A stretch of 16,104 nucleotides of DNA from JADFRG01 sp964590515 (GTDB lineage Bacteria; Chloroflexota; Anaerolineae; Anaerolineales; E44-bin32): contig CAZPZD010000050.1 of NCBI GenBank assembly GCA_964590515.1, forward strand, positions 1 through 16,104, written 5' to 3'. The notes under the pieces are model-generated. The model had not been told where the DNA came from. It saw nothing but the letters and a program-made list of their open reading frames with translations, and did not search any database. This document shows, one piece after another, positions 5,976 to 12,672 of this stretch; positions within the stretch are counted from its first letter, which is position 1; every line of letters begins with the position of its first letter. The translations under genes were made by a program, and so were the position numbers.

Positions 5976-7408
5976 TGGCGCGCATGTCTTCACCTCACAG
6001 CACTCCGCTTCGCCGGGGACTCGGGAGCCTCCCAATCGGGATGTTGCTGGACCGAGGTCGGGCCGGGGCCCGCGCCCGCCTGGTGCTCACCCTTTCGCTG
6101 GTCGTCTCGTACTGGTCCCTTGTAACCCTGGTGCTGGACTTTCCTCCTTTGATAGCAGCCGAGACCTTCGAGCGGCTGCCGGTCCTCATTGCCGTGTTGC
6201 TCGACGTCGTCACCTCTTTCTTCAGTCCGCAGGTGATCGTCTTCCTGTTCCCAATATTGATCGCTGGAGTGCTCGCCCTGCACCTGGGAGCGGCCTACCT
6301 GACCGATCTGTTCGAGCTCGAGTCCACCGGCATTGCCCACCGCTATTTGCTCGGGGCGGTGTTCGGGCTTTCGTATCCCGTGCTCTCGATTGACCGCGGC
6401 CAGGTGGAGGCGCTGGATCAAGCCAATCCACTTCTCCGCATCGGAGGTCCGGGCTATCTCAATCTGTACCTCGGGTTCGCCGCAGTTTTCGAGACCATCG
6501 ACGGGCAACCCAAGATCTATGGACCGACTCGCGAGCGCAGCGAGTTCTTCATCCAGGGTTTCGAACGGCTGCGGGAAGTTATCGACCTGCGTGATCAGCT
6601 GCGCCAGCTCGATGAAGTACGCACGGTCACCAAGGATGGCATTGTCGTCTACGCCCGCGATGTCCAGATCGTCTTTCGTGCTTATGGTGGTGAGCAGCGG
6701 ACCGCCGGCAGCCCGCTGCCGGTCGAAACTCGCAGTGTGCTCAGCCTGGCCTATGGCGGTCAGGTAGCGGAGGGCGGGCCGAGCCACTGGACCGATACCC
6801 TCCCTGACCTGGCTCGCAACGAGCTGGAAGCATTTGTCGGCGGCCGAACGCTGGAAGAGTTTCTCGCCTTGCCGCAGCAAGCCTCCAAGCGGCGTGATTC
6901 GGGGCCGACCCATGTCCACATCCCGCGCCGCGAACTCACTGAAAGTTTCCACACCGCGGCCCGGCGAGCGCGAATGAGAGAGCTCGGCCTGGAACTGGTC
7001 TGGCTTGGCGTTGGGACCTGGGAAGTGCGGGACGACCAGATCACATCCACCGACCTGGAGATTGCAGCCGGGCAGACCCTTACCGGAGTCGCCCGGGATG
7101 AACTGCGGGCCCGGCGGCTGGCCTCCGCCGAACATCTCACCCGGGAGAGGCAGCTGCGGGCCTTCGCCCTGAGCCAGGAGGTCATCGAGGAGCTGATTGC
7201 GGCGTGGGGCGAGGGGAAATTGCCTGATCGCTACCGCAGCCACGCATTGCTCGACCGCTTCAGGCGCCGACTGATCGACCTCAAAGCGAGAGTCGAAGAT
7301 CAACACCGGATCGAGCCGTCCTCAACTCTTGACCTGGACCTTCCCGAGCGATTGCCGGAGGTCCTGCTCCATCTCGAGACTCTGACCGAACGCAGCCCCA
7401 CCCGCTGA
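5975..7408 (+). CDS. Membrane-anchored SPFH/stomatin-like protein (second of a pair)
   Basis: 477 aa. Hydrophobic helices lie at about 36-54, 69-82 and 87-104. A soluble region follows, with IGGPGYLNLYLGFAAVFETI (about 156-175), the SPFH-like strand pair VTKDGIVVYARDVQIVFRAY (about 218-237) and, after a helical part, RELGLELVWLGVGTWEV (about 336-352). A charged helical tail comes last. The same motif order as in the preceding gene (membrane helices, GPG strand, T-[RK]-D-G-I strand, GL/GI-x-V strand, coiled tail) suggests two diverged paralogues acting as a hetero-oligomer, as HflK and HflC do. The ATG at 5975 overlaps the upstream stop by one base and has GGGGGAGG before it; an upstream TTG at 5954 is less likely. 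No protease or NfeD gene is next to it. Assignment rests on motif pattern, with moderate confidence. Confidence 0.58.
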   Translation: MARMSSPHSTPLRRGLGSLPIGMLLDRGRAGARARLVLTLSLVVSYWSLVTLVLDFPPLIAAETFERLPVLIAVLLDVVTSFFSPQVIVFLFPILIAGVLALHLGAAYLTDLFELESTGIAHRYLLGAVFGLSYPVLSIDRGQVEALDQANPLLRIGGPGYLNLYLGFAAVFETIDGQPKIYGPTRERSEFFIQGFERLREVIDLRDQLRQLDEVRTVTKDGIVVYARDVQIVFRAYGGEQRTAGSPLPVETRSVLSLAYGGQVAEGGPSHWTDTLPDLARNELEAFVGGRTLEEFLALPQQASKRRDSGPTHVHIPRRELTESFHTAARRARMRELGLELVWLGVGTWEVRDDQITSTDLEIAAGQTLTGVARDELRARRLASAEHLTRERQLRAFALSQEVIEELIAAWGEGKLPDRYRSHALLDRFRRRLIDLKARVEDQHRIEPSSTLDLDLPERLPEVLLHLETLTERSPTR

Positions 7409-7431
7409 GGTCGGGGCCGGTTTCTGCTGCC

Positions 7432-8343
7432 GTGAAGGCAAGTCTGCCAGCCTGGCTGCACGTCCACCCCGAGACCCGCGAGGCCCTTGAGGGCCGGCGT
7501 CCGGTGGTTGCGCTTGAATCGGCCGTGATCACTCACGGCCTACCCCGCCCCATCAACCTCGAGCTGGCCAGCCGAATGGAGGCAGAGGTCCGCAAGGGTG
7601 GCGGGGTGCCGGCAACCACCGCAGTGCTCGGGGGAATGATCCGCCTTGGGATGACGTCCGAGGAGCTGGAATCGTTGGCCCTCGATCTCAGCGCGGTGAA
7701 AGTCGGCCGGCGGGATCTGGGACCCGTGCGGACCGGCGGCCAGTCTGGCGGGACCACGGTCTCAGCGGCCATCTTCATCGCCGCCGCAGCCGGTGTCCGG
7801 ATATTGGCCACCGGCGGAATTGGCGGAGTTCACCGCGGCGACTCCGGAGATGTCTCCGCCGATCTCCCGGAGTTGGCCCGCACGCCGGTGGGGGTCGTGT
7901 GTTCGGGCGCTAAGGCGATCCTGGACCTGCCCCGGACTCTCGAGTGGTTGGAGACCGGCGGGGTACTGGTCGTGGGTTATCAAACTCGTGAATTCCCCGC
8001 TTTCTACGCTCAGGGATCCGGTCTGATGGTCGGGGCCAGCGTGGAGACGCCGGCCGAGGCGGCCCGGTTGCTACGCGCCCACTGGGAGCTCGGCTCGACT
8101 TCTGCAGCCCTGTTCTGCGTTCCGTGCCCAGAGTCCGACTCCCTGCCAAGGGACGAAATCGAGCAAGCCATTGCGCAGGCCGAACGGGAGGCCGAGCACA
8201 AAGGAGTACGCGGTCCGGCTCGCTCACCGTTCCTCCTCAGCCGCCTGGCGGAACTGACCAGCGGCCGGGCGCTCAAGGCCAATCTGGCCCTGCTGCGCAA
8301 TAACGCGCGGGTCGCGGCAGAGATCGCGATGGCGCTCAGTTGA
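7432..8343 (+). CDS. psuG: Pseudouridine-5'-phosphate glycosidase
   Basis: 303 aa, full family length. The enzyme reversibly splits pseudouridine 5'-phosphate into uracil and ribose 5-phosphate, cutting a C-C glycosidic bond, in the cytoplasm. Conserved blocks: VVALESAVITHGLPRPINLE (Glu29), KVGRRDL (Lys90), GGTTVSAAIFIAA, RILATGGIGGVHRG, VSADLPELA (Asp144, metal ligand by homology), VCSGAKAILDLPRTLEWLET (Lys161, the Schiff-base lysine by homology) and GYQTREFPAFY. All active-site positions I can align to the E. coli enzyme are present. The start is GTG 7432, 23 nt after the second SPFH-like gene, with no clear Shine-Dalgarno. An operon with the SPFH pair is likely. The usual partner, pseudouridine kinase PsuK, is not in the window. 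Confidence 0.95.
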   Translation: MKASLPAWLHVHPETREALEGRRPVVALESAVITHGLPRPINLELASRMEAEVRKGGGVPATTAVLGGMIRLGMTSEELESLALDLSAVKVGRRDLGPVRTGGQSGGTTVSAAIFIAAAAGVRILATGGIGGVHRGDSGDVSADLPELARTPVGVVCSGAKAILDLPRTLEWLETGGVLVVGYQTREFPAFYAQGSGLMVGASVETPAEAARLLRAHWELGSTSAALFCVPCPESDSLPRDEIEQAIAQAEREAEHKGVRGPARSPFLLSRLAELTSGRALKANLALLRNNARVAAEIAMALS

Positions 8344-8392
8344 ACTCCTGCGCCATACCGCGGGGCCATTAACATCGCCGTCGCATGTGGTA

Positions 8393-8401
8393 TGTTAGAA
8401 T
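8393..8401 (+). promoter_or_regulatory. Extended -10 promoter (TGT-TAGAAT) for the DUF151 gene
   Basis: TGTTAGAAT lies 24 nt before the ATG at 8426, with no -35 box at the usual distance. Exactly the same nine bases precede the tRNA-Glu gene. Confidence 0.55.
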
Positions 8402-8425
8402 CGCTCGGCTAAAGCCCGGCAGTAC

Positions 8426-8953
8426 ATGCACATGATCGAAGTCGGCATCGACAGCATCCGCGTCAGTCTCATGTCCCAACACCGCATCGTCATCCTCAAA
8501 GACGTCGATTCGGACCGCTTTCTACCCATCTGGATCGGCCCCTACGAAGCGGAGGCCATCACCGCCAGTCTGCAGCAGATCGAAGTCTCGCGGCCGCTGA
8601 CTCATGACTTACTGCGCAACGTGCTGAACTCGCTTGGCGCAGAAGTCTTACGAGTCAACATCACTGAGTTGCGGGACGACGTCTTCTTCGCCCGAATCAT
8701 CATGCGGGTGAACGGACAGGAGCTCGAGATCGACTCGCGCCCCTCCGACGCCCTGGCCCTCTCGGTCCGCGCCCACGTGCCAATCTATGTTTCGGAAGGT
8801 GTCATGCAGGAGGCCGCCTCAGTGCCGGAGGACGAGCTCGAGTCGGATGAGCTTGGCGAACAGAGCGATGAGCGGCTGGATGTCTACAAGGACTTCGTTG
8901 AATCGCTTGACCTGGACGACATGGAAACATCGGGTGGGGATTCCGAGGAATAA
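8426..8953 (+). CDS. Bifunctional nuclease (BFN, DUF151) domain protein
   Basis: 175 aa. The BFN/DUF151 domain fills about residues 1-135: IEVGIDSIRVSLMSQHRIVI, then FLPIWIGPYEAEAI, RPLTHDLLRNVL and the block IDSRPSDALALSVRAHVPIY. The family includes Thermotoga TM0160; plant and fungal relatives have been reported to cut DNA and RNA, while the bacterial role is poorly known. A strongly acidic tail of about 45 residues follows, including RLDVYKDFVE, which matches the tail of the 66-aa membrane protein at 1786. The start may be ATG 8426 or ATG 8432; there is no good Shine-Dalgarno before either. It has its own extended -10 promoter and is followed by a hairpin with a short T run. Confidence 0.92.
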   Translation: MHMIEVGIDSIRVSLMSQHRIVILKDVDSDRFLPIWIGPYEAEAITASLQQIEVSRPLTHDLLRNVLNSLGAEVLRVNITELRDDVFFARIIMRVNGQELEIDSRPSDALALSVRAHVPIYVSEGVMQEAASVPEDELESDELGEQSDERLDVYKDFVESLDLDDMETSGGDSEE

Positions 8954-9010
8954 CTCCCTCGCAATTTGTCGCCGGCCTGTGCTCTCAACCAACCTAATCC
9001 ATAGACATGA

Positions 9011-9033
9011 CGGCGGGCGACCCCGCCGGTTTT
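9011..9033 (+). terminator. GC-rich hairpin with short T run between the DUF151 gene and dnaB
   Basis: A perfect 7-bp stem (CGGCGGG 9011-9017, CCCGCCG 9022-9028) with a CGAC loop is followed by G and four T. It could end the DUF151 transcript or act as an attenuator, because the preferred dnaB start is only 12 nt beyond. If dnaB starts at 9007 it would lie inside coding sequence. Confidence 0.5.
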
Positions 9034-9045
9034 CGCCATACTTCC

Positions 9046-10440
9046 ATGAGTGAATCGCCGCTTCCCCGACTAACAACCGACGGACAGCCGATCCCGCACA
9101 ACCGGGAGGCCGAAGAGGCCGTGCTGGGTTCGGTGTTGGTAAATGCCGAGGTCTATTACGACCTGGCCCACTTCCTCTCCCCCGACGACTTCTTCCTTCA
9201 TCGCAACCGTTGGATCTGGGAGGCCTTCAGCGATCTGCAGGAGCAGCGACTTCCCATCGACCTGCTTACGGTCGCCGAAGAGCTCGAACGGCACGGCCGG
9301 CTGGTGGAGACCGGCGGACAGTCCTACCTGACCGGATTGATCAACAACGTCCCCTCCTCGATCCACGCCGAGGCCTACGGGCACATGGTCGAAGAAGCCG
9401 CCACCCGGCGGCGATTGCTCGATGCCGCCAATCAGATCGCCCGGCTCGCCTACCAGGCCGACGCCATGCTCGAAGACGTGGTCGACGAATCGGAAAAGGC
9501 GGTCTTCGGAGTCAGCGAACGTCGACTGCCGCATCAGCTTCAGCCGCTGCGGCAGGTGTTGAGCGAGTATTACGATCGGATCGACTACCTGGCCCGCCAC
9601 AAGGATGAGACGGTCGGAGTGCCAACCGGTTTCATCGATTTGGATCGGCTGTTGGGTGGGCTGCAGCCCAGCGACCTACTGATCATCGCCGGCCGCCCCG
9701 GACAGGGGAAGTCCGGCTTCTGCATTTCGGCCGCCAAGAACGCGGCCCAGCTCCACAAGAAGCGGGTGGCGATGTTCTCGCTGGAAATGTCGAACGAGCA
9801 GCTCGTGCAGCGGCTCATCGCCCAAGAAACCGGGATCAATTCGCAGCGCCTGCGGCTGGGAGAGATCCAGGACGAGGAGTGGCCGTTGTTTACCCAGGCG
9901 GTGAGTGTGTTGGGCGACACCCACATCTACCTGGACGACACTCCTTCCCTCAGCCCACTACAGCTCCGGACCAAGTGTCGCCGGCTGCATATGGAGCTTG
10001 GGATCGACCTGATCATCATCGACTACTTGCAGTTGATGACCGGGGACTCTCGCATCGACAACCGGGTGCAGGAGGTGTCTTACATTTCTCGCAACCTGAA
10101 GGCGCTGGCCCGCGAACTCAACGTGCCGGTGCTGGCGGCGGCCCAGCTCTCGCGGGCGGTCGAGCAGCGGGCGGACAAGCGGCCGGTGCTTTCGGATCTG
10201 CGCGAATCGGGCAGCCTCGAGCAGGACGCGGATATCGTGATGTTCATCTATCGACCCGACCAATACGAGACCGACACCCTCAAGCAAAACATCGCGGAGA
10301 TTATGGTGGCCAAGCACCGCAATGGTCCGGTCGGCAGCGTCGAGCTGATCTTCCGCAAATCGCTGGCGAAATTCGAGAACGCGGCTACTCGCCAATTTCG
10401 GCAGGCCGAACCCACCGGGATCGAAGAGGTCGAGGCGTGA
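9046..10440 (+). CDS. dnaB: Replicative DNA helicase DnaB
   Basis: 464 aa, normal length. The N-terminal DnaB domain begins PHNREAEEAVLGSVLVNAEV. The RecA-like C-terminal domain begins around VGVPTGFIDLDRLLGGLQPS and carries Walker A GRPGQGKS (216-223). Next come the MFSLEMSNEQL block and Walker B LIIIDYLQLM, then VPVLAAAQLSRAVEQR, LRESGSLEQDADIVMFIYRP and VAKHRNGPVG. It is the hexameric ring helicase that unwinds DNA at the replication fork. An intein is absent. Two starts are possible: ATG 9046 (used here) and ATG 9007, which would add 13 residues and place the hairpin at 9011-9033 within the gene. Neither has a Shine-Dalgarno. The stop overlaps the DnaD gene start, and a DnaC-like loader follows, so this is a primosome operon. 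Confidence 0.95.
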   Translation: MSESPLPRLTTDGQPIPHNREAEEAVLGSVLVNAEVYYDLAHFLSPDDFFLHRNRWIWEAFSDLQEQRLPIDLLTVAEELERHGRLVETGGQSYLTGLINNVPSSIHAEAYGHMVEEAATRRRLLDAANQIARLAYQADAMLEDVVDESEKAVFGVSERRLPHQLQPLRQVLSEYYDRIDYLARHKDETVGVPTGFIDLDRLLGGLQPSDLLIIAGRPGQGKSGFCISAAKNAAQLHKKRVAMFSLEMSNEQLVQRLIAQETGINSQRLRLGEIQDEEWPLFTQAVSVLGDTHIYLDDTPSLSPLQLRTKCRRLHMELGIDLIIIDYLQLMTGDSRIDNRVQEVSYISRNLKALARELNVPVLAAAQLSRAVEQRADKRPVLSDLRESGSLEQDADIVMFIYRPDQYETDTLKQNIAEIMVAKHRNGPVGSVELIFRKSLAKFENAATRQFRQAEPTGIEEVEA

Positions 10441-11147
10441 GCAAGGGGTTTGCCGGGTTCCCGGCGGGCCAGATCCGCTCCACCTCGATTCCCAGTTTGT
10501 TTTTCAGCGATCTGCTCCCGGCCATCGACCACCTGGGCGAGATGAAGGTCACCCTGTACGCCCTGTGGAGCCTCTCCCTTTCGGAGGCCGACTTCCCGTA
10601 CTTGACCCGACAACAGCTGATCGAGGACCAGCTTTTGATGGAGGGATTCGACCGCTCCCCAAACTCGGCCGCAGAAATCCTGGATGATTCGCTCGAGCGG
10701 TCCGTCGCCCGGGGCAGCTTGCTAAAGGCCAGCCTGGAACTCGAAGGGGGGCCGCAAGCGCTGTATTTCCTCAACGGCCCCCAGGGGCGGGCCGCGCTGG
10801 AGGCCATCGAGAGTGGAAGTTGGAGACCCAGTGGGGAGCCGGAGGCTCCGGTCGAGCTCCGAATCGAGCGCCCCAATATCTTCAACCTTTACGAGCAGAA
10901 CATCGGCCCGCTGACCCCCATGATTGCAGAGCGGCTGCGCGACGCGGAGCAGACCTACCCTCCAAGCTGGATCGAAGACGCTATGCGGATCGCGGTCGAG
11001 AACAACGTCCGCAAGTGGCGCTATGTGGAAGCCATTCTCGAAGACTGGTTGACCTCCGGTAAACGTGAGCGTGAAGATCATGGCGACACGGAAAAAGCCC
11101 GCCGGCGATACCGCCAGGGCGAATTCGCTGATTTCTTCGACTCCTAA
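10437..11147 (+). CDS. dnaD: DnaD-domain primosomal protein
   Basis: 236 aa from a GTG start that overlaps the dnaB stop (GTGA), with GAGG upstream. Residues 1-130 resemble the winged-helix N-terminal domain (FFSDLLPAIDHLGEMKVTLY and on). Residues about 144-207 form the DnaD/DnaB_2 C-terminal domain: NIFNLYEQNIGPLTPMIAER, then WIEDAMRIAVENNVRKWRYV and AILEDWLTSGK, with the family's Y-x-x-x-I motif before the Trp (YVEAILEDW). In Firmicutes DnaD acts with DnaB and DnaI to load the replicative helicase at the origin and at restarting forks. Finding it between the helicase and a DnaC-like loader supports that role here. Its last 68 nt overlap the loader gene in another frame, which is unusually long. 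Family call secure; mechanism inferred. Confidence 0.88.
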   Translation: MSKGFAGFPAGQIRSTSIPSLFFSDLLPAIDHLGEMKVTLYALWSLSLSEADFPYLTRQQLIEDQLLMEGFDRSPNSAAEILDDSLERSVARGSLLKASLELEGGPQALYFLNGPQGRAALEAIESGSWRPSGEPEAPVELRIERPNIFNLYEQNIGPLTPMIAERLRDAEQTYPPSWIEDAMRIAVENNVRKWRYVEAILEDWLTSGKREREDHGDTEKARRRYRQGEFADFFDS

Positions 11148-12447
11148 CGGTTCGGGCGATCTGTTAGGCGACCCGGACTGCCCGAAGTGCGGTGGGCTGG
11201 GTTACCTGCGGACCGATGTGCCGCGCGGCCACCCGGAGTTCGGCCGGCTCGCGATCTGCGACTGCCGCAGCGGCGAGCAGCGAGCCCGGCTGCAGGAACG
11301 GCTGTTCAGCCAGAGCCGCCTCGAGGAGCTCAAAGAGCTGAGCTTCGAGACCTTCAAGCCCAAGGGCCGAATTGGGACCTCGGAGCTCGAGCAGAAATCG
11401 ATTGAGGGCGCCTTCAGCCGTTCGAAGCATTACGCAAGCAAGCTGGACGGCTGGCTGCTGCTGCAAGGTGGGATCGGAGTCGGTAAGACCCATCTGGCGG
11501 CCGCCATCGCCAATCAAGCGGTTACCGACGGGGTGCCAACTCTATTCCTGACGGTGCCCGACCTGCTGGACGAGCTGCGGGCTTCCTATGGTGATGGGGA
11601 CCTCACCTTCCCCGAGCGCTTCGAGCAGATCCGCTCCGCCCCGCTGATCGTGCTCGATGACTTTGGCAGCCACCACGCCACCGAGTGGGCCCAGGAGAAG
11701 CTCTTCCAGATCCTGAACCATCGTTACGTCAACCGCCTGCCCGTCGTGCTCACCACCAACCTCGCCCTCGAAGAGATCGACCCGCGCCTGAGCTCCCGCA
11801 TTTCCGATCCAGGGTTGGTCGATCGGGTGTACATCCAGGGCCCCGACTACCGTCGCCCACTGATGGAAGGCAGTCAGAACGAGCTGTCCAGCCTTGGTCT
11901 GCACCGTCACCAAACCTTTGGCAGCTTCAACATGCGGAAGGGCGAAAAGCTGCCCCCCGAGCAAGTCAAGTCCCTCGAAGAAGCCTTCCAGGCCGCCCAG
12001 ACATTCGCTTCCGGACCCACGGGCTGGCTGATGCTCGGCGGCGGCTATGGGGTCGGCAAGACCCACCTGGCGGCGGCCATCGCCAACTACCGGGCCAGCG
12101 AAGGACACCCGGTTACTTTTGTCGTCGTGCCGGACCTGCTCGACCATCTGCGGTCGACCTTCAGCCCGAACAGCACGGTCTCCTACGACCGGCGTTTCGA
12201 GGAAATCCGCAACGCCCCGCTGCTAGTGCTGGACGACCTGGGCACCCAGGCCACCACGCCCTGGGTTCGGGAAAAGCTCTATCAACTGTTCAACCATCGT
12301 TACAATGCGGAGCTCCCGACCGTGATCACTTCCGCCAGCACGCCGGATGAAATCGATGCGCGTTTGCGAGCGCGGATGGACGATCGCCGGTTGTGTGTCC
12401 GCAAGCTGATCAACGCGCCCTCCTACCGCGGGAGCCGCAAACGCTGA
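11080..12447 (+). CDS. Helicase-loader-like protein with two tandem DnaC/DnaI AAA+ domains
   Basis: 455 aa. The N-terminal zinc-binding segment has C34-x2-C37 and C60-x-C62 (CPKCGG...CDC), typical of DnaC/DnaI-type loaders. Module 1 has Walker A GGIGVGKT (130-137), Walker B LIVLDDFG (189-196), sensor-1 TTN (Asn227) and DPRLSSR (Arg236, Arg240). Module 2 repeats the order: GGYGVGKT (321-328), LLVLDDLG (381-388), then TSA with Ala419 where Asn is expected, and DARLRAR (Arg428, Arg432). The 13 residues GVGKTHLAAAIAN are identical in both. Normal DnaC/DnaI proteins have one AAA+ module and about 250-330 aa. The chosen ATG overlaps the DnaD gene by 68 nt; GTG 11065 or 11071 are alternatives. Role inferred: loading of DnaB, encoded two genes upstream. 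Confidence 0.9.
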   Translation: MATRKKPAGDTARANSLISSTPNGSGDLLGDPDCPKCGGLGYLRTDVPRGHPEFGRLAICDCRSGEQRARLQERLFSQSRLEELKELSFETFKPKGRIGTSELEQKSIEGAFSRSKHYASKLDGWLLLQGGIGVGKTHLAAAIANQAVTDGVPTLFLTVPDLLDELRASYGDGDLTFPERFEQIRSAPLIVLDDFGSHHATEWAQEKLFQILNHRYVNRLPVVLTTNLALEEIDPRLSSRISDPGLVDRVYIQGPDYRRPLMEGSQNELSSLGLHRHQTFGSFNMRKGEKLPPEQVKSLEEAFQAAQTFASGPTGWLMLGGGYGVGKTHLAAAIANYRASEGHPVTFVVVPDLLDHLRSTFSPNSTVSYDRRFEEIRNAPLLVLDDLGTQATTPWVREKLYQLFNHRYNAELPTVITSASTPDEIDARLRARMDDRRLCVRKLINAPSYRGSRKR

Positions 12448-12485
12448 TCAGCCCGCGCTCCGGCCGCGGGGGACGCGGACCTAGA

Positions 12486-12494
12486 TGTTAGAAT
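12486..12494 (+). promoter_or_regulatory. Extended -10 promoter (TGT-TAGAAT) for tRNA-Glu
   Basis: TGTTAGAAT ends 9 nt before the first base of the tRNA, so initiation would give a leader of only a few bases. No -35 hexamer is visible; the region upstream is GC-rich with a small inverted repeat (CCCGCG 12452-12457, CGCGGG 12465-12470). Confidence 0.6.
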
Positions 12495-12503
12495 TCGTCC
12501 GCC

Positions 12504-12579
12504 GCCCCCATCGTCTAGGGGACTAGGACGTGGCCCTTTCAAGGCTAAAACCGGGGTTCGAATCCCCGTGGGGGCACCA
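12504..12579 (+). tRNA. tRNA-Glu (anticodon UUC), CCA encoded
   Basis: The cloverleaf folds fully. The acceptor stem is GCCCCCA (12504-12510) with TGGGGGC (12569-12575). The D arm is GTCT...GGAC. The anticodon stem TGGCC/GGCTA has loop CTTTCAA, anticodon TTC. The T arm is CGGGG-TTCGAAT-CCCCG. The discriminator base is A and the CCA end is encoded (12577-12579). There is no intron and no T-rich terminator directly after it. Confidence 0.97.
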
Positions 12580-12583
12580 CACC

Positions 12584-12604
12584 GTAAGTTCCCTGTAAGT
12601 TCCC
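12584..12604 (+). repeat. Short direct repeat downstream of tRNA-Glu
   Basis: GTAAGTTCCC occurs twice (12584-12593 and 12595-12604) separated by one T. It lies in the gap between the tRNA and the next promoter. Only two units are present and no role is evident. Confidence 0.5.
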
Positions 12605-12621
12605 CTCACTGCCCTCCGACC

Positions 12622-12627
12622 TAGAAT
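12622..12627 (+). promoter_or_regulatory. -10 box (TAGAAT) for the REC-GGDEF gene
   Basis: TAGAAT lies 45 nt before the GTG start at 12673. No -35 box is seen; the predicted leader is about 39 nt and ends with GGGAGG. Confidence 0.45.
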
Positions 12628-12672
12628 AGATCCGCAAGCAACCGCGGCCGAATGGCCTAGCGGGAGGTGTCC

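Noticed and set aside
5990..7306. 438-aa minus-strand frame opposite the second SPFH-like gene
   Set aside because: Long but without domains, and composed like an antisense shadow. The plus-strand frame is coupled to its neighbour and has membrane helices and a good ribosome site.
9879..10436. Upstream extension of the DnaD frame into dnaB
   Set aside because: This part overlaps conserved dnaB sequence in another frame. The GTG at 10437 with GAGG is the sensible start.
12504..12604. tRNA-Glu as a possible integration site, with the tandem GTAAGTTCCC as attachment repeat
   Set aside because: No integrase, no second copy of the tRNA 3' end in the window, and neighbouring genes are ordinary chromosomal genes.
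12584..12604. Start of a CRISPR-like or tandem repeat array
   Set aside because: Only two 10-bp units separated by a single base; no spacers and no cas genes.
12667..12672. GTG at 12667 as the start of the REC-GGDEF gene
   Set aside because: This GTG overlaps the GGGAGG ribosome binding site, which is correctly spaced for the GTG at 12673.
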